NCBI GenBank assembly: GCA_963719525.1
Contig: CAVRCG010000004.1
Coordinates: forward strand, 1,922,001-1,986,000
Direction of reading: 5' to 3'
DNA: 64,000 nucleotides
Origin: Bernardetia sp963719525
Lineage (GTDB): Bacteria; Bacteroidota; Bacteroidia; Cytophagales; Bernardetiaceae
The notes below the pieces were generated by a model that worked only from the letters and a program-made list of their open reading frames with translations, was not told where the DNA came from and ran no database searches. The position numbers were made by a program, and so were the translations under genes. Shown one piece after another: positions 35,437-43,673 of the stretch (the stretch's first letter is position 1; each line of letters begins with the position of its first letter).

Positions 35437-35676
35437 TTAAAATAATTTACGGTCTTTTCTTACTTCTCTTTGCCACTCAACAGGATTTTCTATAGTAGAA
35501 AATGATTTAATTTTTGTCAAATTATTTATTACTGTTCTTTTATCTTTTATTGAGTTAGTAGAAATCGCATTTGGCTTCTCAGATATATCATTAGGAAAAA
35601 TACCTATTTTCTCAGCAAATTTTAAAAGGATTTCTAAATCTTTTTCGTTCGAATAATTCAAAGTTATCTTATTCAT
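35437..35676 (-). CDS. Antitoxin-like small protein B
   Basis: A 79-residue protein starting MNKITLNYSNEKDLEILLKF and ending IENPVEWQREVRKDRKLF. The N-terminal 30 residues match the neighbour at 35717-35947. The C-terminal NPVEWQREVRKDR pattern is typical of Bacteroidota VapB-like antitoxins that precede PIN-domain toxins. No toxin gene follows; a lipoprotein gene starts 10 bases later. It is therefore an orphan or decayed antitoxin. The start codon overlaps the 3' end of the 20-codon PIN remnant. Confidence 0.6.
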   Translation of the reverse strand: MNKITLNYSNEKDLEILLKFAEKIGIFPNDISEKPNAISTNSIKDKRTVINNLTKIKSFSTIENPVEWQREVRKDRKLF

Positions 35677-35735
35677 AGAATTTTATTTTTCGTAGGCATT
35701 ACAACATTTGTATCTATCAGAAATTTCTTTTCCAT
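35673..35735 (-). pseudogene. Remnant of a PIN-domain toxin (VapC-like)
   Basis: An ATG at 35735 inside the end of the antitoxin-like gene A opens a 20-codon frame, MEKKFLIDTNVVMPTKNKIL, that ends in TGA at 35673. FLIDTNVV is the canonical first strand of PIN domains with their first catalytic Asp, and the overlap with the antitoxin stop is the usual VapBC arrangement. Everything after the first about 12 codons is missing and the frame runs into the start of antitoxin-like gene B. A deletion between two tandem toxin-antitoxin modules explains this. Confidence 0.7.
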
Positions 35736-35947
35736 TCATTACGCATGTTTAAAAGTTCTTGTTCTATATTTAATTTGAGAGGAGAAAGAATACCATAATA
35801 TTTTTTTGGGTCAAATGGAATTACTTCAATAATAGTAGGATTTACGCTCTCATTAGTTTCGTTAGGAAAAATACCTATTGTTTCGGCAAATTTCAAAAGA
35901 AGCTCTAAATCTTTTTTATCCGAATAATTTAAAGTTATGGTGTTCAT
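35717..35947 (-). CDS. Antitoxin-like small protein A
   Basis: A 76-residue protein, MNTITLNYSDKKDLELLLKF at the N-terminus and DPKKYYGILSPLKLNIEQEL plus RNEWKRNF at the C-terminus. The tail is of the kind seen in antitoxins that bind and mask a PIN nuclease. It is a paralogue of the 35437-35676 gene in its first half. The toxin start overlaps its end, but only about 12 toxin codons remain, so the protein has no local partner. It may still neutralise a toxin encoded elsewhere or serve as a repressor. Confidence 0.65.
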   Translation of the reverse strand: MNTITLNYSDKKDLELLLKFAETIGIFPNETNESVNPTIIEVIPFDPKKYYGILSPLKLNIEQELLNMRNEWKRNF

Positions 35948-36034
35948 ATAATTTCATTTTTAATCAAAATAGTATTTATTCTAATTTTACGAATCTGTAA
36001 GCTAAAAAGTTGAATAAAAAATAAAAAATAAAAA

Positions 36035-37534
36035 TTAGGAAATAATCTTTTCCAATTCATCAGCTATTTTTCTATCATTCGAAAGACGAGGAACTTTATT
36101 TTGTCCTCCTAATTTTCCGATAGATTTCATGTAGGTTTGAAAACCGTCAGCAGGAAGAGAGCGAATAACCAACTTTCTCAAAATAGAACCTTTTATCAAA
36201 TCATAATAATACGAATTTAATTCTTGTAACTTATTATCCAAATCAGTTGAAAATTTCTCTAAATCATTTGGCTTGTTTTCAAAAGCAATAAACCATTCGT
36301 GATACGGAAGACCACCTTCTTTTGGCGTAACTTGTGGCGCAACACTAAATTCTGTCGTTCTAGTTTCTGGATTTTTGTCCAATGCAAAACGCAACGCCTG
36401 TTCGACTTCGCTTCCAATTACGTGTTCGCCAAAAGCAGAAATAAAATGCTTTATTCTACCAGAAAAAATAATTTTATACGGATTTTTACTTACAAATTTG
36501 ATTGTATCTCCAATGCTATATCCCCAAAGTCCTGCATTACTATTCAAAATCAAAGCATAATTTTTATCTAATTCTACTTCCGAAATGCTCAAACGAGGAG
36601 GATTTTCATCGTAGAAATTTTCAGCAGGAACAAATTCAAAGAAAATTCCACTATTCAAAAGTAATAAAAGAGAGTTGTCGTGTTGAGAGTTTTGATACGC
36701 AAAAAATCCTTCTGAAGCTGGAAAGGTTTCGATAGAATCTATTTTTTCTCCAATAGACTCATAAATTTTATTGCGATAGGGTTCAAAATTAACTCCTCCA
36801 TAAACAAATAAATCAAAATTTGGGAAAATTTCTTTGATACGCTTTCCGTTTGTTTTTTCGTGTAAACGGTCAAAATACATTTGTACCCAAGGAGGAATAC
36901 CAGAAATCAAAGACATATCCGAATGAATCGTTTCTTCAATTACTTTTTCTAATTTTTGTTCCCAATCTTCTATGCAGTTTGTTTGATAAGACGGTTTTTG
37001 ATTGCTTCGCAGATAAGAAGGAATATGATGGTTTACAATTCCAGAAAGTCTACCTAATGGAATACCTGCTTTTTGTTCCAAAACAGGACTACCAGAAAGA
37101 AAAATAAGACTTTTATCTAAAAACTGACTTTTTCCAGTTTCATTAATGTAGCAAAGCAAAGCATCTCTAGCTGAATTGATATGATTTGGAATAGAATCTT
37201 TTGTAATCGGAATGTACTTTGTGCCTGATGTAGTTCCTGAAGTTTTGGCAAAATACAAGGGTTTTCCTTTCCAAAGAACGTTTTGTTCTCCTTTCAAAAT
37301 ACGGTCAATATAAGGACGCAAATCTTCGTAGTCATTTATGGAAACATGCTTTTTGAAGTCTTCATAATTTTTGATGTCGCCAAAATTATGGTCTTTTCCA
37401 AAGGCTGTATCTTTTGCTTGTGAAACTAATTTCTGCAACCATTGGTGTTGAATTTTTTCCGAATTTTGAATCCATTTTTTTTGCTGGCTAACAATATATG
37501 CAGCCAATGGACGAGAGAGAAGAGAACGAATCAT
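36035..37534 (-). CDS. GH3-family acyl-adenylate/amide synthetase-like protein
   Basis: A 499-residue protein of the GH3 family, named after plant auxin-conjugating enzymes and widespread in Bacteroidota. The ATP/AMP-binding loop is YFAKTSGTTSGTKYIPITKD. LSGSPVLEQKAGIPLGRLSG, FPASEGFFAYQN and LWGYSIGDTIKFVS continue the adenylating fold, and FGEHVIGSEVEQALRFAL opens the C-terminal part. The family adenylates a carboxylic acid and joins it to an amino acid; the bacterial substrate is not known. There is no signal peptide. The gene is separated from the yqgE-type gene by a pair of inverted hairpins. Confidence 0.9.
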   Translation of the reverse strand: MIRSLLSRPLAAYIVSQQKKWIQNSEKIQHQWLQKLVSQAKDTAFGKDHNFGDIKNYEDFKKHVSINDYEDLRPYIDRILKGEQNVLWKGKPLYFAKTSGTTSGTKYIPITKDSIPNHINSARDALLCYINETGKSQFLDKSLIFLSGSPVLEQKAGIPLGRLSGIVNHHIPSYLRSNQKPSYQTNCIEDWEQKLEKVIEETIHSDMSLISGIPPWVQMYFDRLHEKTNGKRIKEIFPNFDLFVYGGVNFEPYRNKIYESIGEKIDSIETFPASEGFFAYQNSQHDNSLLLLLNSGIFFEFVPAENFYDENPPRLSISEVELDKNYALILNSNAGLWGYSIGDTIKFVSKNPYKIIFSGRIKHFISAFGEHVIGSEVEQALRFALDKNPETRTTEFSVAPQVTPKEGGLPYHEWFIAFENKPNDLEKFSTDLDNKLQELNSYYYDLIKGSILRKLVIRSLPADGFQTYMKSIGKLGGQNKVPRLSNDRKIADELEKIIS

Positions 37535-37548
37535 AATTTAGTGTATAT

Positions 37549-37686
37549 GTCGCTCGTGAGGACACAAGCAACGGTATGTTTTCCCAAAATTTATAACTAA
37601 AAAATAAATCTATAATCTTACTTTTAGTATCGAATTTATCTTTTAAATAAAAATCCCACCATTGCTCGTGTCCTCACGAGCGATAT
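37549..37686. repeat. Inverted pair of CTCGTG/CACGAG hairpins
   Basis: TGTCGCTCGTGAGGACACAA near 37551 (running to GCAACGGTA at 37572) and its reverse-complementary relative, CCATTGCTCGTGTCCTCACG near 37661 (running to AGCGATATA), face each other across about 85 bases. A third member lies at 33137-33166. The pair sits between the GH3 and YqgE-type genes. Confidence 0.75.
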
Positions 37687-37699
37687 ACAAATACAAAAG

Positions 37700-38275
37700 T
37701 TAATTCAGACGTGGGTCTGTTGGATAATTAGAATAAACTTTATATTTTCCTCCCATTTCCTTCAAAATAGCGTTCCAAAGTTCTTCTGGTTCGTGTTCGA
37801 ACATAATTTTTGGATCTACTTTCGAAATAATCCACGTATTATTTTCTAGCTCTGCTTCTAATTGTAATTCTGACCACCCACTATAACCGACAAAGAAACG
37901 ACAATTTTGTTCCGAAACTTTCCCTTTTAAAGCTAGTTCTTGAAGGTCATCAAAATCTCCTCCCCAAAAAATCTCTTCCGAAATAATAAGCGAACCATTA
38001 ATTTGAGAAATGTTATGTAGAAAGTGCATTGTGTTCTGCTCAACGGGTCCTCCTACAAACAATTTATTCTCAATTTCTAATAAATCAGTTGCTTCACTTA
38101 CACTAATATCAGTTTCACGATTGACTACCAAACCAAAAGCACCTTCTTCTGAATGCTGACAAATTAAGATTACAGTTCTGTCAAAATTTGGGTCGTCTAG
38201 TAAAGGTTCTGCTAACAAGAAAAAACCTGCTTCTACAGAATTTGTATCATTAAAAGGAGAGTCAAAAAATTGCAT
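37700..38275 (-). CDS. YqgE/AlgH family protein
   Basis: A 191-residue protein of the YqgE/AlgH (DUF179) family: EAGFFLLAEPLLDDPNFDRT, VILICQHSEEGAFGLVVNRE, LFVGGPVEQNTMHFLH and CRFFVGYSGWSELQLEAEL. These are the diagnostic blocks. The family is widespread and has been linked to transcriptional regulation in Pseudomonas (AlgH), but its biochemical activity is unresolved. No signal peptide. The start codon is directly preceded by a reiterated GGGAATGGG-type phrase. Confidence 0.92.
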   Translation of the reverse strand: MQFFDSPFNDTNSVEAGFFLLAEPLLDDPNFDRTVILICQHSEEGAFGLVVNRETDISVSEATDLLEIENKLFVGGPVEQNTMHFLHNISQINGSLIISEEIFWGGDFDDLQELALKGKVSEQNCRFFVGYSGWSELQLEAELENNTWIISKVDPKIMFEHEPEELWNAILKEMGGKYKVYSNYPTDPRLN

Positions 38276-38280
38276 AAAAA

Positions 38281-38350
38281 GGAATGGGAATGGAGATTAG
38301 GGATTGGGAAATGGAGAATTACAAATAGGGAATAGGGAATATGGATTAGG
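38281..38350 (-). repeat. Reiterated phrase before the yqgE-type start
   Basis: On the plus strand this is a run of GGGAATGGAGATTAGGGATT-like words. Read in the direction of the gene it consists of TTCCCTATTCCC and TAATTTCC variants, closely related to the block before the radical SAM gene (27927-28005). Confidence 0.7.
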
Positions 38351-38399
38351 AAATTACAAATGAAAATTATAATAACTTGTATAATTTATTAATTGTTCA

Positions 38400-38441
38400 T
38401 TTTCCATAACGTTGGGTTTGCAAACCCAACGTTATGGAAAA
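38400..38441. repeat. Perfect 42-bp palindrome, GGGTTTGCAAACCC family
   Basis: A perfect inverted repeat with 21-bp arms, each arm reading CCATAACGTTGGGTTTG toward the centre. It lies between the yqgE-type leader and the 3' end of the binding-protein gene, and could end the latter's transcript. Confidence 0.9.
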
Positions 38442-38464
38442 ATAAATCTATCTACTCAAAATTA

Positions 38465-40238
38465 TTAATCCTTATAAAAATGATTTACAATCTCTAATCT
38501 ATTATTAACAAAACGCAGTAAAGGAACGAGTTGGTTGTCATTTGAGCCGTAATAATTTTGTCCTATCATTACTTTACCCTCTCTAAAACGCTCTTTTTTC
38601 AACTGACTTTCAAAGTTTACTCCGTATTTATGCAGCGTTTTTCCAAAAAAGTAAAGCGATTCGTAACCTACATACGCATATTCGGAAGGCAAAAGATTTG
38701 TTGTATTGATATATTTTGTAATAAATTCTTTACTTTTCAAAGGACTAATATAATCTGTATAAATAAAAAATACAGACCTATCCATAAAATCATTCATATC
38801 TATCTGGTCAAATTTGAGCCAGTCTTTATCAATAAAAAGAGGAATATCAACCATAGCAGTTTTCAAAACACTAATCACAGAGCCTGCAACTGCCAGCTCC
38901 GAACTAGCAACAAAAATATGTGCAGTTGTATCTCCTTCTGGTTTTTTGAACTCTTCGCCTTCTTTCAAACGTGCTGGTTTTGAAGCAATTGGTTTTAATA
39001 AAGAATTAATTCTATTGAATGTATTTTTTCCTGCACTTACTTTCTCAAACACCATTATTTTTCCTCCTTTTTGTTCTACCTTTCTTTTATAAGCAAACGC
39101 TAAAGTAGAATCTTTACGAGAATCTCCATAAATAATATAAGCCTTATTTGCGTTTAGAGAATCAAAAGAATAATCAGCAACTGCTTTTGCCTGCGTGTAA
39201 TAGCTTGGTTCGAAAAGATAGGTGTTTCTATTTCCTTCAATGAGTTCGGGTGTATAAGAAAGAGGATTTACCATACTTATTCCGTTCTGTTGAGCAAATT
39301 CTGAAACGATAGGAAATGTAGTCGGATACAAATGGACGAAAAAACATATCAATATTTTTCATAGCCGAAAGACCAACCAAACGCCTAACATTATTCGCAT
39401 CATTTTCTGTATCAAAAGGTAACAAATTAATTGTAATTCCTTCATTTTTTAAGTCTTCTTGAGCTACTTTCATTCCCTCGTACAAATCCAAAAACGATTG
39501 TACTTCACGAGCAGAGCTTTCATTTTGCAACCTAAAAGGAAGCATTACAGCTATATTATATTCTTTCTTTTTTACTGCTTTTTCAGGCGTAGAAGTTTGC
39601 TTTTTTTGATACGGCGAAGTATAGCCATACGCAAATTCAATTTGTTTCAATAGTTTTTTATCTTCATCTGAAAGTGCATTCTGTGAGCTTTGTTGTGCGA
39701 TTTTGTCAGCCAAAACTTCTGATAAAGTACGGTCTTTTGAGAATTTTTGATACAATAATTTTAACTCTGCAACTGATTTTTGGGGTAAAAATGTTTCTTT
39801 CAAAGTTTGTACAGGAGTACGTAATTTTGAGCCTTTTATTGATTCTAGCCAGCTCATAGCCTGTAGTGATTGGTCTTTTTCGAAAGCAATTACGCCTCCC
39901 AAATAGAGCATTTCTTGAAACTGATCGGCAGGAAGACTTGCTTCTTTTGCTTTTATTAAAAGCTCACTAATCTTTGTATAAGCTGTTGCCAAATCACCAC
40001 TTTTATAACTTGCCATTGAGTATAAATAACTTGCAGGAAAAAAGAATCCATTAGTTGGGTCTTCTTGCATTGCCATTATTAAACTCTGACGAGCAGCAGG
40101 ATAATTTTTATTAGAAAGCTCGGTTTTACCTTTTTGGTAATAACTCTCATAATCTACTTGAGCAAAAGAAGATAAAGGCAAAAAAGTGAATAGCAAACCT
40201 ACTATTACACTCAAAAATAAAGTAAAATTAAGACGCAT
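38465..40238 (-). pseudogene. Frameshifted gene for a TPR and periplasmic-binding-protein-like protein
   Basis: Two overlapping frames (39237-40238 and 38465-39352) form one gene of about 590 codons. The N-terminal half has a signal peptide (FLSVIVGLLFTFLPLSSFAQ), TPR-like helices (YYQKGKTELSNKNYPAARQS) and the start of a type 1 periplasmic-binding fold (YNIAVMLPFRLQNESSAREV). The second frame continues it with LYPTTFPIVSEFAQQNGISM, then AYIIYGDSRKDSTLAFAYKR and YAYVGYESLYFFGKTLHKYG. The frames join at a run of six A at 39339-39344 (T6 on the coding strand); removing one base restores KNIDMFF...LYPTTFP. Either the gene is broken or the sequence has one extra base. Such proteins resemble LpoA-like or amino-acid-binding receptors. 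The role is unknown. Confidence 0.8.
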
Positions 40239-40267
40239 ACTTGATTGGAGATTGGGGATTAAAGATT

Positions 40268-40402
40268 GGTAATGAAATTAGTTAGTGTATTTATTCTGAA
40301 TTCTAAAATCTGACTTCTAACTTTGTTTAACTGGTAATGAAATTAGTTAGTGTATTAATTTTAGTTCTAACTTCTAAAATCTGACTTCTAACTTTATTTT
40401 AC
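40268..40402. repeat. Two tandem ~65-70-bp copies between coaD and the binding-protein gene
   Basis: GGTAATGAAATTAGTTAGTG begins both copies (40268 and 40333), and both contain CTAAAATCTGACTTCTAACT. The second copy runs into the coaD stop codon, so its last bases encode the CoaD C-terminus. Confidence 0.85.
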
Positions 40403-40885
40403 TGGTAGCTGATAGGGTACAAATTTGCTTACATCTTGTCCGTATCGATATAATTCTCTTACAATAGAAGAACTAATAAAGGTATATTCTGGAGAAGTAA
40501 TCAAAAATACGGTTTCAATATCTGAATCTACATGTTTATTGGCTTGTGAAATTGGTGTTTCGTATTCAAAATCAGTCGTGTTTCTTATTCCACGCAAAAT
40601 AAATCTTGCTCCGTTTTTCTTTGCAAAAAGAGCCGTTAATTCTGAATAGACTTGTATTTCTATTCTGTCTTCATCTTTGAATGTTTCTTGAATCATTTTT
40701 TCCATTGTTTTGATAGAGAAAAAACGCTTTTTTGTACTATTAAATCCAATAGAAATAATAATTTTATCAAAAAGAGGAAGTCCACGCCGTACTACATCTT
40801 CGTGTCCTTTTGTAAATGGATCAAAAGAACCAGGGAAAATGGCAATGCGTGAAATAGGCTGTATTTGTGTGTTATTTTCTTCCAT
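40394..40885 (-). CDS. coaD: Phosphopantetheine adenylyltransferase
   Basis: A 163-residue enzyme that transfers AMP to 4'-phosphopantetheine to give dephospho-CoA, the penultimate step of coenzyme A synthesis. The nucleotidyltransferase motif is IAIFPGSFDPFTKGHEDVVR (TxGH), and the second ATP motif is FISSSIVRELYRYG (ISSxxxR). The FILRGIRNTTDFEYE block is also characteristic. Length is normal. Its 3' end lies within a small tandem repeat that also covers the intergenic region. Confidence 0.95.
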   Translation of the reverse strand: MEENNTQIQPISRIAIFPGSFDPFTKGHEDVVRRGLPLFDKIIISIGFNSTKKRFFSIKTMEKMIQETFKDEDRIEIQVYSELTALFAKKNGARFILRGIRNTTDFEYETPISQANKHVDSDIETVFLITSPEYTFISSSIVRELYRYGQDVSKFVPYQLPVK

Positions 40886-40908
40886 AATAAATTATACTTT
40901 TAAAATGA

Positions 40909-40929
40909 AAGACAGTTGAAAACTGTCTT
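40909..40929. terminator. Hairpin after the RluA-type gene
   Basis: AAGACAGTT and AACTGTCTT with a 3-base loop lie 7 bases beyond the minus-strand stop. The sequence closely matches positions 1-24, including the following CTACTT. Confidence 0.5.
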
Positions 40930-40935
40930 CTACTT

Positions 40936-41676
40936 TTACATTGAATGTAAATAATCTAATTGTTTGTCTTTTATCTTAAAATCATCTAAAGACAGGAATT
41001 CTTCCCAAAACGGATTTTGAGGCAATGCAGCAACACAAATTATTGGTTCTTTTTTGACAGGATGAATAAAATTAATTCGTCTTGCATGAAGATTTATATT
41101 TCCATCTTCATTTACTTTTTTATAGCCATATTTTACATCGCCACGAATAGGACAACCAATGGCAGCCAATTGAACACGAATTTGATGAGGTCTGCCCGTT
41201 AGAGGTGTAACTTCTAACAAATGAAACATATTCAATTTTCCGACATATCTATATTTGAGTTCTGCTCGTTGTGCTTTTCCTTGTGGGTTGTCGTAGGCTT
41301 GTGTAGTGTTTGTTCTGGTATCTTTTTCTAAATAATGGACAAGTTTGTCCTCTTTATTCGGAGGTCTTCGCTTCACAACTGCCCAATATACTTTATTGAT
41401 TTCTCTATCTCTAAAAAGTTTGGACATACGTTCTAGTCCTTTTGAAGTTTTGCCAAGCACCACAACGCCACTTACAGGACGGTCTAGGCGATGCACCAAA
41501 CCACAAAAAATATTCCCTGGTTTGTCGTACTTTTCTTTTATATATTCTTTTGCCACATCTACCAACGAATCATCGCCTGTATTATCGCCCTGTGAGAGCA
41601 ATCCTGCTGCTTTATTGACGATAAGTAAATGATTGTCTTCGTAGATAACTCGGAACAGTTTTTCTGTAATTGCCAT
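40936..41676 (-). CDS. RluA-family pseudouridine synthase
   Basis: A 246-residue RNA pseudouridine synthase. The catalytic motif with its Asp is FCGLVHRLDRPVSGVVVLGK (HRLD). RVIYEDNHLLIVNKAAGLLS opens the domain, and LLEVTPLTGRPHQIRVQLAAIGCPI carries the C-terminal signature (TGRxHQIRxxL). There is no S4 RNA-binding domain, so it is a short member of the RluA group and the target uridines, in rRNA or tRNA, cannot be named. A start at 41712 would add 12 residues; MAITEKLFRV at 41676 fits better. Confidence 0.92.
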   Translation of the reverse strand: MAITEKLFRVIYEDNHLLIVNKAAGLLSQGDNTGDDSLVDVAKEYIKEKYDKPGNIFCGLVHRLDRPVSGVVVLGKTSKGLERMSKLFRDREINKVYWAVVKRRPPNKEDKLVHYLEKDTRTNTTQAYDNPQGKAQRAELKYRYVGKLNMFHLLEVTPLTGRPHQIRVQLAAIGCPIRGDVKYGYKKVNEDGNINLHARRINFIHPVKKEPIICVAALPQNPFWEEFLSLDDFKIKDKQLDYLHSM

Positions 41677-41862
41677 TTTGTCTGTTTCTTGTAGTAATAT
41701 AAATTCACACAAAAATACAGATTATTTGTTTAAAAAAATGGATAAGAAACAATTACGAATTATAAATTATAAATTACGAGTGTAATTTGTTTGTAATCAG
41801 ATAATTATAACTTAAAATTGTTTGATTTAGTGAGAAAAAATATTCCTACTACTTGATAGTAA

Positions 41863-42678
41863 CTAATTCGCATTATACCCAAAAACACGACTTAATAAAG
41901 TTACTTTCCACCAGTTTTCTCTTTCTATGATTATTTGATTATCAGTTGTGGACTTAAATATATCCAAAATTGAAAATCGAAAGTTCTCTTTTATATAATC
42001 AAATTCTAAGTTTTTGAGTTCTTTATTTCCTCCATTCCCTGTTTTTACATAAGATTTCCAACGGTTCAAAATCATTTCTTCTCCATAAACTGAACCTACA
42101 TATTTCTTTCCATTCGAAATATCTGTAATCAAATAAACTCCTTTTTGGTTTCTCAATGCAGTTTTCCAACTTTCCTTTGTGATTACTCGTGAAAGTTCAG
42201 ACCAAGAAATATTTACTTTATCATAACCTGGAAAAATATCATTATCAAAAATGGAAGGCAGAATTTGTTCTATTTCGCAATCATCAATTACTGATTCTGC
42301 TTTGCGTACCATATTTTGCGATTTGTTCTTAAACTTTATTATTAATCGTCCAAAATATTTTTCGTATTCGGTTAATGTTTCATATTCATAACCAATTCCG
42401 TTTTGAATATTCAAATCCTTCGTTATTTTTCCAATATGAAATAAAAGCCATAGATTTTCACTACTTTTTATGCGAATAAAACCTACTGTAATTTGTCCAG
42501 CTTTATAAGATTTCATTTTGTTGTAATTCCAATATTGCCCTTCAAGTAAAGTTGCAGTATTATTGTTTTTAAACATTTCTATTGGATTCCAATTTCCCTC
42601 AAACATCAAATTAAATCTAATTTTGACGTTATCCAGATTATCTAACTTTAAAATATCGTTTAATTTAATGGGATTCAT
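41863..42678 (-). CDS. GIY-YIG nuclease-domain protein
   Basis: A 271-residue protein. A C-terminal GIY-YIG endonuclease domain starts about residue 176: KGVYLITDISNGKKYVGSVY, then ILNRWKSYVKTGNGGNKELK and a downstream Glu in ENFRFSILDIFKS (family metal-binding Glu probably in the later IIIERENWWK). The N-terminal about 170 residues are unassigned and contain GQITVGFIRIKSSENLWLLF. There is no obvious intron or phage context, but transposable elements follow within 300 bases. It may be a defence or repair nuclease; that is a guess. Confidence 0.8.
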   Translation of the reverse strand: MNPIKLNDILKLDNLDNVKIRFNLMFEGNWNPIEMFKNNNTATLLEGQYWNYNKMKSYKAGQITVGFIRIKSSENLWLLFHIGKITKDLNIQNGIGYEYETLTEYEKYFGRLIIKFKNKSQNMVRKAESVIDDCEIEQILPSIFDNDIFPGYDKVNISWSELSRVITKESWKTALRNQKGVYLITDISNGKKYVGSVYGEEMILNRWKSYVKTGNGGNKELKNLEFDYIKENFRFSILDIFKSTTDNQIIIERENWWKVTLLSRVFGYNAN

Positions 42679-42831
42679 ATTGGTTTGCTTTTTATTTAGT
42701 ATATTGATATAGGGTTTTTACAATTATGTTTCTTCTCAAGACACTATTCTGTCTGTGTAGGTCTGATTCAATATTACTGATTTTAGTTCATTATTAGACT
42801 ATCTTGTGTGTAGAATTTCTCAAATGAACAC

Positions 42832-42880
42832 TATGTTTGTTGTTGGTCATCGTAACGGCAAGCTGAAACTAAAGACCAAC
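42832..42880 (+). repeat. REP-like element, left copy
   Basis: A 49-bp sequence nearly identical (2 differences) to 43572-43620 in direct orientation. Its core runs from GTTGGTC to GACCAAC, a 7-bp inverted repeat, and encloses CGTAACGGCAAG. The pair flanks the tyrosine transposase gene, as REP elements do in RAYT loci. Confidence 0.85.
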
Positions 42881-42959
42881 AACTCACACACCCACAGAAA
42901 TCAATCACTTTTTCAAAACTTTATTGGTATACTGACCCTTCCACCAAAAAAAGTGAAAA

Positions 42960-43508
42960 ATGAATCAAGACGAAACAAGAGAAGAACACCTATATATAGG
43001 TTTTTTCACAGCTACTATTTTGAAATGGCAAAAACTACTCAAACCTCATAAATACAAACAAATTATTTTAGATAGTTTGAAGTATTTGGTAGAACAGAAA
43101 AAAGTAAAGGTCTATGCTTTTGTGATTATGCCAAATCATATTCATTTACTTTGGAAAATAAGTAAGCCCTATCTTCTTGAAAACGTACAACGAGATTTTT
43201 TGAAGTTTACAGGACAGGCGATGTATCGTGATTTACTCAAAAACAATAAAGACATATTAGCTCTTTTTAGAGTAGATTTGAAAGATAGAAAATACCAATT
43301 TTGGAAGCGTAACTCTCTTACTACTTTTCTCTATTCAAGAAAAGTAATCGAACAGAAATTAGATTACATCCATAATAATCCAGTACAAGGAAAATGGGAG
43401 TTAGCAGAATCGTTAGATAAATATCCTTATAGTTCATACAATTTCTATGAATTTGATGATACAACTACATATCCTTTTCTGACTCATTATATGGAAGACT
43501 TTGAATAA
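42960..43508 (+). CDS. REP-associated tyrosine transposase (RAYT, Y1/IS200-like)
   Basis: A 182-residue single-strand transposase of the Y1 HUH superfamily. It shows the metal-binding pair in VKVYAFVIMPNHIHLLWKIS (His-x-His), QRDFLKFTGQAMYRDLLK, YQFWKRNSLTTFLYSRKVIE and the catalytic Tyr in KLDYIHNNPVQGKWELA, followed by YPYSSYNFYE. All expected blocks are intact. The gene lies between two direct 49-bp REP-like copies, the hallmark of RAYT systems, in which the enzyme cuts and spreads the REP hairpins. The start at 42960 (MNQDETREEHLYIGFFTATI) matches the usual N-terminus of this group. A dead relative lies at 9089-9290. Confidence 0.9.
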   Translation: MNQDETREEHLYIGFFTATILKWQKLLKPHKYKQIILDSLKYLVEQKKVKVYAFVIMPNHIHLLWKISKPYLLENVQRDFLKFTGQAMYRDLLKNNKDILALFRVDLKDRKYQFWKRNSLTTFLYSRKVIEQKLDYIHNNPVQGKWELAESLDKYPYSSYNFYEFDDTTTYPFLTHYMEDFE

Positions 43509-43571
43509 AAATCTGTTTTTTTTTTGATTTGAGTTTTTTGGTTTTGTAGAAAGTGATTAGATTTGTGTGAG

Positions 43572-43620
43572 TATGTCTGTTGTTGGTCATCGTAACGGCA
43601 AGCCGAAACTAAAGACCAAC
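43572..43620 (+). repeat. REP-like element, right copy
   Basis: Direct copy of 42832-42880, with GTTGGTC at 43582 and GACCAAC ending at 43620. The sequence just before it (TGTGTGAGT) also pairs with ACTCACACA just after the left copy. Confidence 0.85.
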
Positions 43621-43673
43621 CTTTATATTAGCATGATCAAAAAGAGGAAGTATTTAATGAAAAAAAGTCAGTT

